DNA of 64,000 nt from an uncultured Opitutia bacterium (lineage in GTDB: Bacteria > Verrucomicrobiota > Verrucomicrobiia > Opitutales > Opitutaceae), in NCBI GenBank assembly GCA_903877135.1, contig CAIRCN010000006.1:124001-188000 (forward strand), written 5' to 3'. Of the stretch, positions 24,841 to 34,311 are shown one piece after another. The position numbers and the translations under genes are program-made. Under the pieces are notes generated by a model, which had not been told where the DNA came from, did not search any database, and saw only the letters and a list, made by a program, of their open reading frames with translations. Numbering within the stretch: the stretch's first letter is position 1; each line of letters opens with the position of its first letter.

Positions 24841-26564
24841 TCGTAGAGGGATTTGTAGAGGGCGTTGGTCGCGTAGAGTTCGGCGTGGTTGCCGGTGGCG
24901 ACGATTTCGCCCTGATCGAAGACTAGGATCTTAGTGGCGTCACGAATGGTGGAGAAGCGGTGCGCGATGATAAGGACGGTCTTGCCGACGACGAGGTGTT
25001 TGAGGGCGAGCTGGATGGCGGATTCGCTGTCGCTGTCGAGGGCACTGGTGGCCTCGTCGAGGATGAGCACGGGGGCGTTGCGGAGGAAGGCGCGGGCGAG
25101 GGCGAGGCGTTGTTTCTGTCCGCCGGAGAGGCGGGCGCCGCGTTCGCCGACGATGGTTTCGTAGCCGGAGGGGAAGCCGAGGATGAAGTCGTGTGCGTAG
25201 GCGGCGCGGGCGGCGGCCTCGATCGCGGGGCGCGTGGCCTCGGGGTGCGCGAAGAGGAGGTTGTTGAAAATGGTGTCGTTGAAGAGGACGGGGTCCTGGG
25301 AGACGATGGCGATGTTGCGGCGCAGGTCGGCGAGGCGGAGCGAGCGCAGGTCGTGGCCGTCGAGGGTCACGCGACCGGCGACGGGGTCGAAGAAGCGCGG
25401 GACTAGATTGGCTAAGGTGGACTTGCCGGCGCCGCTGGGGCCGACGAGGGCGCAGACGGTGCCGGCGGGGAGCAGCGCGGAGACGTTGCGGAGGACGGGC
25501 TCGCCGGACTCGTAGGCGAAGCTGACGCGTTCGAAGGCGAGGGTGCCGGTGGCGCGGGCGAGCGGGCGGGCGTCGGGGGCGTCGATGATCTCGACCGGGG
25601 CGCGGAGGACGGCTTCGAGGCGGTCGAGGGCGCCGAGGCCGCGCTTCATCTCGTTGTTCAGGCTGCCGAGTTTCTTGATCGGCTCGTAGCTCGCGTAAAG
25701 CGCGGTGATGAGGACGATGAAGGTCTTCTGGTCGAGGTGAACCTTATAGGCGTAGAGCAGGGTGAACGAGATGCCGACGGCGGAGATGATCTCGATGAGT
25801 GGCGTGAGCGCCTTCTCATATTTCATGAACTTCATCTGCGCGCTGATGAGCGTCTGCGAGGCGCGGGTGAAGCGCGCGACCTCGCGCGCCTCAAGATTGA
25901 AGGCGCGCACTTCCTTGGTGGCGCTGAGGTTCTCGCTGAAGATGTTGGTCACGCCGCCGAGTTCGGCCTGGATCTGGCCGGCGCGCTTGATGAGTTTTTT
26001 GCCGATGTAGCGGATCGGCAGCACGGAGAGCGGCACCACGGCTAGGACGACGAGCACGAGGGTAAGACCCTGGACGTGGTAGGCCTTCCATCCGATGTAG
26101 GCGATGCTACCGACGAGGCTGGCGGGGCTGCGCACAACCTCGTTGGCCACGGTCGTGAGCGTGACCTGGAGCTGGTTGGCGTCGGCGAGGCCGCGCGAGA
26201 GCAGGTCGCCTGTGGAGTTTCTTTGGAAGAACGAGAGCGGCAGCACCTGGAGCTTGCGGAAAAAATCGAGGCGCAGCGCCTCAAGCACGCGGGTGCCGAC
26301 GAGCTGGACGAAGTAGGTGTTGAGATAGCCGGCGACGCCGCGGACCGTGAAGACGAAGGGAATCCAGAGGGTGACGGCGACGAGTTGCCAGGCGGCGAGC
26401 GCGGCGGCGTCCTTGGCGAAAATCACGGGGAATACGCGGTCTATCATTAGCGGCAGGCCCGCGCCCGAGGCCGCGCCGGCGATCACGCCGCACAGGATCG
26501 CCAGCGCGAGCAGCCCGCGGTGCGGCCGCAGGTAGCTGAAATAGGGGCGAAAACGGCGGATCAT
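24819..26564 (-). CDS. ABC exporter with fused permease and ATPase (MsbA-like)
   Basis: 581 aa. An N-terminal six-helix ABC transmembrane domain (about residues 15-310) is followed by the ATPase: Walker A ALVGPSGAGKSTLANLV, LSGGQKQRLALARAFL, Walker B PVLILDEATSALDSDSE and the switch His in IIAHRFSTI. Homodimeric exporters of this type flip lipid A or lipid-linked glycans. The position next to the glycan genes supports that. oppC lies 39 bp upstream in the same orientation but belongs to a different transporter class. Confidence 0.88.
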   Translation of the reverse strand: MIRRFRPYFSYLRPHRGLLALAILCGVIAGAASGAGLPLMIDRVFPVIFAKDAAALAAWQLVAVTLWIPFVFTVRGVAGYLNTYFVQLVGTRVLEALRLDFFRKLQVLPLSFFQRNSTGDLLSRGLADANQLQVTLTTVANEVVRSPASLVGSIAYIGWKAYHVQGLTLVLVVLAVVPLSVLPIRYIGKKLIKRAGQIQAELGGVTNIFSENLSATKEVRAFNLEAREVARFTRASQTLISAQMKFMKYEKALTPLIEIISAVGISFTLLYAYKVHLDQKTFIVLITALYASYEPIKKLGSLNNEMKRGLGALDRLEAVLRAPVEIIDAPDARPLARATGTLAFERVSFAYESGEPVLRNVSALLPAGTVCALVGPSGAGKSTLANLVPRFFDPVAGRVTLDGHDLRSLRLADLRRNIAIVSQDPVLFNDTIFNNLLFAHPEATRPAIEAAARAAYAHDFILGFPSGYETIVGERGARLSGGQKQRLALARAFLRNAPVLILDEATSALDSDSESAIQLALKHLVVGKTVLIIAHRFSTIRDATKILVFDQGEIVATGNHAELYATNALYKSLYDQQHAGA

Positions 26565-26603
26565 GCAACGCGATAGAAACGTGCGGCGGCGAAGCGTTCC
26601 ACC

Positions 26604-27509
26604 TCAATCTTTCGCGGCGCGGACGTCGAGCGCGTCGCGCAGGCCGTCGCCGAGGAAATTCAGGGAGAAGAGCGTGAGCGAAAACACGCCGCCGGGGAAG
26701 ACGAGGAGCCACCAGTATTCCTCCATTTTTTCGGCGCCGTCCTTGATGAGCACGCCCCACGAGCTCATCGGCGCCTGCACGCCGAGGCCAAGGAAGCTCA
26801 GGAACGCCTCCAGCAGCATCACCGCGGGGATGGTGAGCGTGGCGTAAACGATGATCGGGCCGAGGATGTTGGGAATCATGTGGCGGAAAATGATCCGCCC
26901 CCTGCCGAAGCCGAGGGAGCGGGCGGCCTCGATGTATTCCATTTTCTTGATCGCCATGATCTGGCTGCGGACGATGCGTGCCATCGTCAACCACTCGACG
27001 GCGCCGATGGCGAAGAAGAGCAAAAAGATGTTCCGTCCGAAAAACACCATCAGCAAAATGACGAAGATCGTGAATGGCAGCGCATACATGATGTCCACGA
27101 GGCGCATCATCACGGTGTCGGTCTTGCCGCCGAAGAAACCGGCGACGGCGCCCCAGGTGACGCCGATGACGAGGGCGACGAAGGTGGCGATCATGCCGAC
27201 CATGATGGAAATGCGCCCGCCGACGAGCATGCGCACGAGCAGGTCGCGGCCGAACTGGTCGGTGCCGCACCAGTGAGCTGAGTTGGGCGCCTGAAAGGTG
27301 ATGGTGAGGTCTTGTTCCTCGTAGCTGTAACGACCGAACAACGGTCCGAGGGCGCACGCGAGTCCGAGGAAGAGCAGCACCGCGCCACCGGCGACGGCGA
27401 GGCGGTTTTTCTGCAACCGGTGCCAGGCGTCGCGCCAAGGCGAGGAGCCGCGCTCGATCGCGTCCGATGCTGCAGGCGCAGGCCGGGAGGTGGTGGCCTT
27501 CGGGCTCAT
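26604..27509 (-). CDS. Peptide/oligosaccharide ABC transporter permease, OppC type
   Basis: 301 aa. One N-terminal helix (LAVAGGAVLLFLGLACALG), a periplasmic loop with HWCGTDQFGRDLLVRML, then five helices with the EAA motif EAARSLGFGRGRIIFRHMIPNILGPI. This is the DppC/OppC layout. Its ATG overlaps the oppB stop by 4 bp. No binding protein or OppD/F ATPase gene is beside it, so those parts must be elsewhere. Confidence 0.88.
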   Translation of the reverse strand: MSPKATTSRPAPAASDAIERGSSPWRDAWHRLQKNRLAVAGGAVLLFLGLACALGPLFGRYSYEEQDLTITFQAPNSAHWCGTDQFGRDLLVRMLVGGRISIMVGMIATFVALVIGVTWGAVAGFFGGKTDTVMMRLVDIMYALPFTIFVILLMVFFGRNIFLLFFAIGAVEWLTMARIVRSQIMAIKKMEYIEAARSLGFGRGRIIFRHMIPNILGPIIVYATLTIPAVMLLEAFLSFLGLGVQAPMSSWGVLIKDGAEKMEEYWWLLVFPGGVFSLTLFSLNFLGDGLRDALDVRAAKD

Positions 27510-28423
27510 TCGAATTTCAGCTTCGGGTTGAGCCAGACCTGGACGACATCGACGACGAGGTTGAGGGCGATGATGAGCGTCGCGTAGAGGATGACGGTGC
27601 CGAGCACGAGGGTGTAGTCGCGGCTGAAGGCGGAGTTCACGAACTCGCGGCCGAGCCCGGGGATATGGAAGATCGTCTCGATCACGAACGAGCCGGTGAG
27701 GATGCCGGCGGTCGCGGGGCCGAGGAACGCCACCACGGGCAGCAGTCCGCCGCGGAGGGTGTGGCAGGTGACAACGCGGAACTCGGAGGCGCCTTTCGCT
27801 CGTGCGGTGCGGATGTAGTCTTGGTTGAGCTCGTCGAGGAGGCCGCCACGCGTGAGGCGGGCGATATAGGCAGAGTAGAAAAACCCAAGCACGAGCGCCG
27901 GCAGCACGCGATCTTGCCAGACATACCAGCCCGAGGCGCTGAACCAGTTGAAGTGAATCGCGAACGCCAGCACGAGCAGTGGGCCGAGCACGAAGGTCGG
28001 CACACAGATGCCGATCATCGCCACGGAGGAGCATAAATAATCGACCCAGGAGTTGCGACGCACAGCGGCGAAGATGCCCAGCGGCAGGCCCACGCAGAGC
28101 GCGACGAGGAGCGACCAGCCGCCGAGTTCGAGCGAGGTAGGGAGCTTGTCGGCAATGAGCTCGTTGACGGTGCGATTGGGGTATTTGAAGGACGGCCCGA
28201 GGTTGCCGTGAAGCAGGCGGCCGAGATAATTAAAATACTGGCGATGGAGCGGCAGATTCAGGCCGTAGTGAGCCTCAAGGTTTTTCAGGATTTCGGGTGG
28301 GATGGCTCTCTCCGCCGTGAACGGCCCGCCGGGCACGAAGCGGACCATGAAGAACGTCGCCGTGACGATGACGAGCAGGACCGGAATGGTCTCGAGCAGG
28401 CGGCGGACGATGAAGCGGAGCAT
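27506..28423 (-). CDS. Peptide/oligosaccharide ABC transporter permease, OppB type
   Basis: 305 aa from the ATG at 28423, where MLRFIVRRLLETIPVLLVIV begins the first helix; this is the standard OppB/DppB start. FVPGGPFTAERAIPPEIL and GNLGPSFKYPNRTVNELI form the periplasmic loop, and the EAA motif is RTARAKGASEFRVVTCHTLRGGLLP. Together with oppC it forms the channel of a type I importer. The 234 bp upstream show no gene. Confidence 0.88.
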   Translation of the reverse strand: MLRFIVRRLLETIPVLLVIVTATFFMVRFVPGGPFTAERAIPPEILKNLEAHYGLNLPLHRQYFNYLGRLLHGNLGPSFKYPNRTVNELIADKLPTSLELGGWSLLVALCVGLPLGIFAAVRRNSWVDYLCSSVAMIGICVPTFVLGPLLVLAFAIHFNWFSASGWYVWQDRVLPALVLGFFYSAYIARLTRGGLLDELNQDYIRTARAKGASEFRVVTCHTLRGGLLPVVAFLGPATAGILTGSFVIETIFHIPGLGREFVNSAFSRDYTLVLGTVILYATLIIALNLVVDVVQVWLNPKLKFE

Positions 28424-28657
28424 GGCGCGAACAGGGTGAGCGAAAGGCGCATTGGGGCGGAGACAGCGGATGGTGGCAAGTCGTGAGAGCGGGACGGCTC
28501 GGCCCATGACCAGCAAACTTTATCCGGCGAGAACACTATTCCGACGTCCACATTTCGGCACAACGGCTGTGGCGCGCGGCTCCCGTTTTATGGGGTCGTA
28601 ACCACTGCTTGTTTCAGGCGTATATTAGCTCAATTCGTCTGCACTTAGTGAATGGTA

Positions 28658-29659
28658 TCAGACGAGGGTGGGCCAGTCACGGATGGGCGCGAATCCTGTC
28701 TTGATGCGGTCGTAGGTTTCACGCCGCCGCACAAACTCCGCGTAGTTCGTGACGGCATCCGGGTTGGCGCGGCTATGGACGAGAAAATCCGCCTCGGGCG
28801 GAAAACAGGCGATGTTCCCCTGCTCGTAAAATGCTGTGTCAGCCCGGCCGTCAGCATTGATCGCCGCAGGCCAGGCTGCGACGTTGCTCGGTGCCGCCGC
28901 CGATTGGTAGCGCAGATCGATGCTCCAGCGGACGTGGTCTGAATGATTGGGCGTCGAGCAGTGCGGCGTGCGGTTGGTCATGAACACCGCACCACCCCGT
29001 GGGCAGGCCGCCGGGATCGCACGGCCGGGATCGTCAGGCAAATCCTCGTCCTTGATGACGAGAAAGCCGGCATTGCCGCCGCGGTGGTGCACCACGACGC
29101 GACCGCGGTGCGTGCGCGGGAGAATCTCCATGCAGCCGTTTTCGACGGTGGCGTCGACTAGCGGCACCCAACAGGTGATGATAAGGTGCTCGTCGCACGA
29201 CGGGGCGAAGTAGCCGCTGTCCTGATGCCACGGTACCACACCGCGGCCAATGTTCGGCAGTTTGGGCCGTAGGCGATAGACCGAAGAAGCCACGATTTCC
29301 CCGGTACCGAGGAGCGATTCCACCTTGGCGAGGAGCTTGGGGTGCGCGATGACGTCAAACATTTCCGGCGCGCGGAACCCGCCGCTGTTGCGCCCCTCCA
29401 AGTGCCGCAAGACGGCCTCGCCGTTGTCCTTCGAGTCTCGGTAGATCGCCGCGAGCCGGTGGTTGAAATCGAGCTCAGCGTGGGGGTGGGCAAGTTTCCC
29501 GTCCGCCTTCAGCGCGCACACCTTTTCTTCAATCGCCGCGGCCAGCTCCCGGCGGAGCGGCTCGAGGTCGGCGGGATCGAAGACATCCGGTGCGATCAGA
29601 TAACCTTCCTCGTTGAAGAACTGGATTTGCTGGGGGGTGAGCGGTTTTGTGGTGGTCAT
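28658..29659 (-). CDS. Phytanoyl-CoA dioxygenase (PhyH) family protein
   Basis: 333 aa from the ATG at 29659. PHQIQFFNEEGYLIAP-like start, then the iron-binding HxD in VPWHQDSGYF and the distal histidine in FMTNRTPHCSTPNHSDHVRWSIDLRYQ, with the Arg that binds 2-oxoglutarate. These are non-haem Fe(II)/2-oxoglutarate hydroxylases. The substrate is unknown; bacterial relatives act on small amines, sugars or lipids. It is divergent from the epimerase gene with ~140 bp between, which suggests a shared pathway and regulation. Confidence 0.87.
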   Translation of the reverse strand: MTTTKPLTPQQIQFFNEEGYLIAPDVFDPADLEPLRRELAAAIEEKVCALKADGKLAHPHAELDFNHRLAAIYRDSKDNGEAVLRHLEGRNSGGFRAPEMFDVIAHPKLLAKVESLLGTGEIVASSVYRLRPKLPNIGRGVVPWHQDSGYFAPSCDEHLIITCWVPLVDATVENGCMEILPRTHRGRVVVHHRGGNAGFLVIKDEDLPDDPGRAIPAACPRGGAVFMTNRTPHCSTPNHSDHVRWSIDLRYQSAAAPSNVAAWPAAINADGRADTAFYEQGNIACFPPEADFLVHSRANPDAVTNYAEFVRRRETYDRIKTGFAPIRDWPTLV

Positions 29660-29800
29660 GGGGAAACTCGCAATGTCGGCAGACTGAAAGACCAATCCTG
29701 TAGTTAGCAAATCTTGGCGCGAAATCCCTTCCTGCTCGGCTCGCCGGCGGGCGTTATCCCCTTGCCTGCGTCCGTTGCCGTCGGGTATTCCGGCCTCATC

Positions 29801-30811
29801 GTGAAGGCGCTCATCATCGGCGGCACTGGCCTGATCTCCACCGGCATCGTCAAAGCCCTCAAGGCACGTGGGGCCGAGATCACCGTCTTCAACCGCGGCA
29901 CGACCGATGACCGGCTCGGCGGCGATGTCCGTCGCTTGCACGGCGATCGCAACGACTTCCCAGCCTTCGAAAACGCCATCGCCGGCAGCGGCGCCTGGGA
30001 CGTGGTGATCGACATGATCTGCTTCACGCCCGGGCAGACCGAAAGCGACCTGCGGGCTTTCGCAGGACGCTGCGGGCATTTCATCTTCTGCAGCACGGTC
30101 TGCAGCTACGGCAACACCCAGACCGTGATCCCGACCGACGAGCACTGCGCCCAACGGCCGCACTCGGACTACGGCCGCAACAAACTCGCCTGCGAGCAAA
30201 TCTTCCTGCGTGCGGGCGAAAACGGAAAGATGCCCGTCACCGTTTTCCGCCCGTCGCACACCTATGGTCCCGGCGGAGTCATCATCAACAATCTGGGCTG
30301 GGCGCCATCCTTCGTCGACCGCCTGCGCCGCGGCCGGCCGATCATCGTGAGCGGCGACGGACACGGCTTGTGGCAGAGCGCGTATTCCGAGGATGTCGGC
30401 GTGGGGTTTGCCAGCGCGGCAGGGCGTTCCCAGTGCTTCGGCCAAGCCTACAACATCGTGGGCGACGACGTGTTCACTTGGGACCAATACACACAGCGTA
30501 CGGCGGCGGCCATCGGTGCGCCCCCGCCCCGCATCGTGCATATCACCACCGATCTGCTGCTAACCATCGACCGCAACCGCTTCGCCGCTCTGGAGGAAAT
30601 CTTCCGTTACCACGGCGTGTATTCGTCCGCCAAATTGAAGCGCGACGTGCCGGAATATCGTTCCGCCACGCCCTTCGAGGAAGGCGTCCGGCGCACCGTT
30701 GCCTGGATGGACGCGCACGGCACCATCGCCCCAGTGGAGGGAAACTCCCTGGAGGACCGCCTCGTGGTGGCGTGGGAACGTTTCTGCACCGACGCTCGCA
30801 AGTGCGTCTGA
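29801..30811 (+). CDS. NAD-dependent epimerase/dehydratase family protein
   Basis: 336 aa from a GTG at 29801, chosen because the Rossmann strand VKALIIGGTGLISTGIV begins there; an upstream start at 29714 would add 29 non-conserved residues. The active-site tyrosine/lysine pair is in SDYGRNKLACEQ with the Ser in FCSTVCSYG. It resembles extended SDR isomerases/dehydratases acting on nucleotide sugars. It is convergent with the TPR protein gene. Confidence 0.85.
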   Translation: MKALIIGGTGLISTGIVKALKARGAEITVFNRGTTDDRLGGDVRRLHGDRNDFPAFENAIAGSGAWDVVIDMICFTPGQTESDLRAFAGRCGHFIFCSTVCSYGNTQTVIPTDEHCAQRPHSDYGRNKLACEQIFLRAGENGKMPVTVFRPSHTYGPGGVIINNLGWAPSFVDRLRRGRPIIVSGDGHGLWQSAYSEDVGVGFASAAGRSQCFGQAYNIVGDDVFTWDQYTQRTAAAIGAPPPRIVHITTDLLLTIDRNRFAALEEIFRYHGVYSSAKLKRDVPEYRSATPFEEGVRRTVAWMDAHGTIAPVEGNSLEDRLVVAWERFCTDARKCV

Positions 30812-30847
30812 CAACCGCGGGCCTCTGTCCCTTTTCAGGTCCTCCGA

Positions 30848-32020
30848 CTACTTGGCAAAGGCGAACCAGTTGATACCGCCGTTGGGGTTGGTCCAGTAAA
30901 ACTCCAGGCTGCCGTTCTTGAGTGTCGCATGGCCGCTGCCCCAGGCCGCGAGGCTGCCCTCGAAATCAACGCCGGCCGCGGTGGCATGGCACTTGCCGCC
31001 CGGGTTGCCGTTGAAGACGTAGGTGCCATCGGGCTTGATCTCGATTGTCCCCACCGTGCTCGCCACGCTATGCCAGGTTCCCACCAGAATGGCCGCATGG
31101 TCGGACAAGGGATCCGGGGCGGCCGTGGGCGCGGCGGAACTGCGGGTGCCAGTGAATCCCGACGCCGCATAGACCGGAGACTCGGCCCATTTCCACTGGC
31201 CCGTGAACGAATTCCCATCCGGCGCCATTCTTAGCAGAACATGGCCGTCAATATGCGTCCGGCCTTCGCGCTGGAATTGACCGCGGAACTCCTCGCCGCT
31301 GGCTACACCGCTGATAGCACCATGCGCCCAGCCGCCGATGATCTTGCCCGTGATCTTGCCGCCCTGCTGCACGAGATTGAACGTGCCCCAATCGTTGGTG
31401 ACCTTCCAAGGGCCGGTCCATGAAGCCGCCACTGCAGTTGGTGGGTTTGCGGAGCTGGGTGGCGGCGGAGTAGCAACCACGGCGGGAACCTTGGAGTTCC
31501 CCGCCAAAGTTGAGAGCAAGGCTTGCGCCCGGGGCATACCGATGGCGGCGGCGACCCGGAGATCCGCTTCGCAAGCCTTCTGATCGCCCATGTCCCGGAA
31601 CAGCAGGGCGCGATTGTAATATGCCACGCCATTCTTTGGATTCAGCCGCAGGGCTTGGTCATAGTCGCTGCGCGCGGCGGGAAAATCTTTCAACTGCCGG
31701 AAGGCGCTGCCGCGGTCGTCATACGTCGCCGAGGAATTTGGCGTGAGCTCGATTGCCCGGGTGTAGGCGGCCACGGCCTCCTTGAGACGGTTTTCTTTCC
31801 GGAGTTCGGCTCCGCGGGCCAGCCACTGTTTGGTTTCCTGTTTCTGGTCAATCTTGGCGGGGTCAGGTTGGGTGGAAGAAGGTTCGGGCACACCCGCCAG
31901 AAAAAATTGCCCCCGCGCCGGTAATGTGCCCAATAATACCAGCCCCGCCATCGATAGAAAAAGTGCGGACAATAAATGCGGCCTACACGCGGACCGGAAG
32001 AAGGTTGGAACGATGTTCAT
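30848..32020 (-). CDS. Secreted TPR-repeat protein
   Basis: 390 aa from the ATG at 32020. A signal peptide (HLLSALFLSMAGLVLLGTLPARG) is followed by about two to three tetratricopeptide repeats: AYTRAIELTPNSSATYDDRG and ARSDYDQALRLNPKNGVAYYNRA. Then come a Pro/Ala linker and two related beta-sheet segments (WTGPWKVTNDWGTFNLVQQ; VGTWHSVASTVGTIEIKPDGTYVF) that look like small barrel repeats. The function is unknown; it probably scaffolds proteins in the periplasm. The 214 bp upstream hold only its promoter region. Confidence 0.7.
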   Translation of the reverse strand: MNIVPTFFRSACRPHLLSALFLSMAGLVLLGTLPARGQFFLAGVPEPSSTQPDPAKIDQKQETKQWLARGAELRKENRLKEAVAAYTRAIELTPNSSATYDDRGSAFRQLKDFPAARSDYDQALRLNPKNGVAYYNRALLFRDMGDQKACEADLRVAAAIGMPRAQALLSTLAGNSKVPAVVATPPPPSSANPPTAVAASWTGPWKVTNDWGTFNLVQQGGKITGKIIGGWAHGAISGVASGEEFRGQFQREGRTHIDGHVLLRMAPDGNSFTGQWKWAESPVYAASGFTGTRSSAAPTAAPDPLSDHAAILVGTWHSVASTVGTIEIKPDGTYVFNGNPGGKCHATAAGVDFEGSLAAWGSGHATLKNGSLEFYWTNPNGGINWFAFAK

Positions 32021-32234
32021 GATGTCAGGTTGGCCAGAGGGACAAAAGCCTTCTGAAAGACAAGGCTTCAACCATACTATTTCCCATGGGCTCCTCCTTT
32101 GGGCTGCAACCAAAAATTTTGGACGCTATGCGAATCAGATAAGTCGTCTGCACCCAGCGAGGCCCGTGACCATTTCGCAGTCGTGGTCGAAGCCTAAGAC
32201 CACAACGCCAGTATAATCCGGAGCAGGTTGCGGC

Positions 32235-33917
32235 TCACTTTTTCCGACCCAGCAGGTGGAAGACGGGCATCGGATCGGCGTGCTTGATCTGCACGATGCC
32301 CCGCTCTTCGAGCACAAACTTGGCCTTGAGCAAATGGTGGGTGGCTGCGGAAACTTGGATGCGGTCGGACTGGCCGTGCGATTCCATGCGGCTGGCGATG
32401 TTGACTGTGTCGCCCCAGAGGTCGTAGGCGAACTTCTTGGTGCCGATAATGCCGGCGACGACCGGGCCGCTGTTCATGCCGATGCGGATGTGCCAGTCAA
32501 CCTGGTTGCGGCGGTTGAACGTTTGGAGCATCTCGAGCATTTCGAGTGCCGCGTCGGCGCACGCCTCGGCGTGGTTGGACATTGGTGTGGGCACGCCACC
32601 GACGACCATGTAGGAATCGCCGATCGTCTTGATTTTCTCCAGGCGGCGCGTCTCGGCAATGCGGTCAAAACTAGAAAAGATATCGTTGAGTAACTGCACC
32701 GTGCGGCTGGGCGCGCTTTGCGACGAGATGCGGCTGAAGTCGACAATGTCGGTAAACAGGACGGTGGACTCGGGGAAACTGTCGACAATGGTGCGCTCGC
32801 CCTGCTTTAGCCGGGTGGCGATGGCCTGCGGCAGGATGTTGAGGAGCAGTCGCTCCGACTTGGCGCGCTCGACTTGGAGTTCCGCGAGGTAAGCCTGCTC
32901 CTGGTCGCGGAGGTGTTTTTTTTCTAGCGAGGCGTTGATGCGTGCGTGGAGAATGACGGGGTTGAAGGGCTTCGGGACGTAATCCTCGGCACCCGCCTCG
33001 ATGCAGCGCACGGTGCTGTCGACCTCGTCGAGCGCCGTAAGCATGATGACAGGGACGTGGCGCAACTTGGGGTCGGCGCGCATGAACTCGATCGTGTGAA
33101 AGCCGTCGAGTTCGGGCATGATAATGTCCAGCAGCACCAGATCGTAGGGTAGTTGCTTGAGCATCTCGAGGGCCACGCGTCCGTCTGACGCCTCGTTTAC
33201 CTCGTATCCCATGCGGCGCAGGCGGCGGATCAGCATCTCTCGGTTCATGGCGTCGTCATCAACGACAAGGATGCGGCCGGTTGTGCGCGCGGGTTCACCG
33301 GTAAGCAAATCGATGGGGGTATCGCCCGGGGCGGCTGAGATCATGCCCGGCCCGAGCAGTGCGTCAGCCGCCAGGCCGTCATCGCTGCCGAACTCGATGT
33401 GGGTCGGGAATTCTTTGCTCTCAACGTGGCCATGGAGGTTGCGGGCGGCGAGGCTGATCTTGGCCAAGTCAGCCACGAGGACGTGCTGGCCCGCGGCCTT
33501 AGCCTCATCGCATCCGAGTTCGCAAAAACCGATGATGGAGTTGAGCGGGGTGCGCATGTCGCGCCGCAGCGCCAGCAGGTCGATTGTGCCGGTTTCAACT
33601 TTCCACGGGGCCAGAGCGTCGTTGATTAGCGCGAGCAACTGGCCTCCGGACGTGTGGATTTTTTTCAAATCGCGCACCAGGTTGAGCGAGTGCAGCTCCT
33701 CCTCAGACTCGAGCAGCATTTCAGTGTAGCCGATGATTTGGTTGAGCGGCGTGCGCAACGTGTGGCGCAGCTTGGAGAGTGTTTCGGCATCGGTGGACTT
33801 GATGACGCGCCGAAACGGTGCGCTGGTCATCAGAAAACCCGGCCGCGTAGCGGACGATAGAAAACTTGGCCGCGTAACGGACGACGGTGGGGAAGGAGTG
33901 TCGGGGCCTTCGGTCAT
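32235..33917 (-). CDS. REC-adenylate cyclase with two HisKA-like segments and no ATPase domain
   Basis: 560 aa. The N-terminus has two histidine-kinase H-box-like segments: LRHTLRTPLNQIIGYTEML with His52, and LRRDMRTPLNSIIGF where the His is replaced by Arg119. No HATPase domain follows. A receiver domain starts RILVVDDDAMNREML with phospho-acceptor Asp264 in LLDIIMPELDG. After a coiled linker the class III cyclase domain shows both metal aspartates (FTDIVDFS, TIGDSYM), the adenine-selecting Lys (EKIKTIGD) and Asp (YDLWGDTVNIASR). It is expected to make cAMP under phosphorylation control. It overlaps the CheY-like gene by 4 bp. Confidence 0.88.
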   Translation of the reverse strand: MTEGPDTPSPPSSVTRPSFLSSATRPGFLMTSAPFRRVIKSTDAETLSKLRHTLRTPLNQIIGYTEMLLESEEELHSLNLVRDLKKIHTSGGQLLALINDALAPWKVETGTIDLLALRRDMRTPLNSIIGFCELGCDEAKAAGQHVLVADLAKISLAARNLHGHVESKEFPTHIEFGSDDGLAADALLGPGMISAAPGDTPIDLLTGEPARTTGRILVVDDDAMNREMLIRRLRRMGYEVNEASDGRVALEMLKQLPYDLVLLDIIMPELDGFHTIEFMRADPKLRHVPVIMLTALDEVDSTVRCIEAGAEDYVPKPFNPVILHARINASLEKKHLRDQEQAYLAELQVERAKSERLLLNILPQAIATRLKQGERTIVDSFPESTVLFTDIVDFSRISSQSAPSRTVQLLNDIFSSFDRIAETRRLEKIKTIGDSYMVVGGVPTPMSNHAEACADAALEMLEMLQTFNRRNQVDWHIRIGMNSGPVVAGIIGTKKFAYDLWGDTVNIASRMESHGQSDRIQVSAATHHLLKAKFVLEERGIVQIKHADPMPVFHLLGRKK

Positions 33918-34297
33918 GGGGAGGGCGGGATGCGCCGCTTGAGCAACACCTCGATCTTGCCGAGCAGGCGGGTAAGTTCAACGGGCTTGGTGTCGAAGTC
34001 GTCGCAGCCGGCGCCCAGCGCTTTATCGCGGTCAGCGGCCATCGCGTGAGCGGTCAGGGCAATGACCGGGATGCCGGCGGTGGCAGGATCAGCTTTCAGG
34101 CGGCTGGTGGCGGTCCAGCCGTCGATGATGGGCAGGCTCATGTCCATGAGGATCAGGTCGGGCGTTTCAGCGCTGGCTTGGGCGATGCCGGCGGCACCGT
34201 CCACGGCGAGCACTACGGTATAACCCTTGCGCTCCAAGCGGCGGGAAAGCATGTCCCGGTTCATTTCGTTGTCTTCGACGAGCAGAATCTTGGCCAT
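33914..34297 (-). CDS. CheY-like single-domain response regulator
   Basis: 127 aa. ILLVEDNEMNRDML has the acidic pocket, LILMDMSLPIIDGW holds the phospho-acceptor Asp, and VIALTAHAM and DDFDTKPVELTRL carry the conserved Thr and Lys. No output domain is present, so it should shuttle phosphate. It is encoded between the hybrid kinase (15 bp upstream) and the cyclase (4-bp overlap), which points to a kinase-to-cyclase relay. Confidence 0.93.
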   Translation of the reverse strand: MAKILLVEDNEMNRDMLSRRLERKGYTVVLAVDGAAGIAQASAETPDLILMDMSLPIIDGWTATSRLKADPATAGIPVIALTAHAMAADRDKALGAGCDDFDTKPVELTRLLGKIEVLLKRRIPPSP

Positions 34298-34311
34298 GGT
34301 GACAATCGGGT

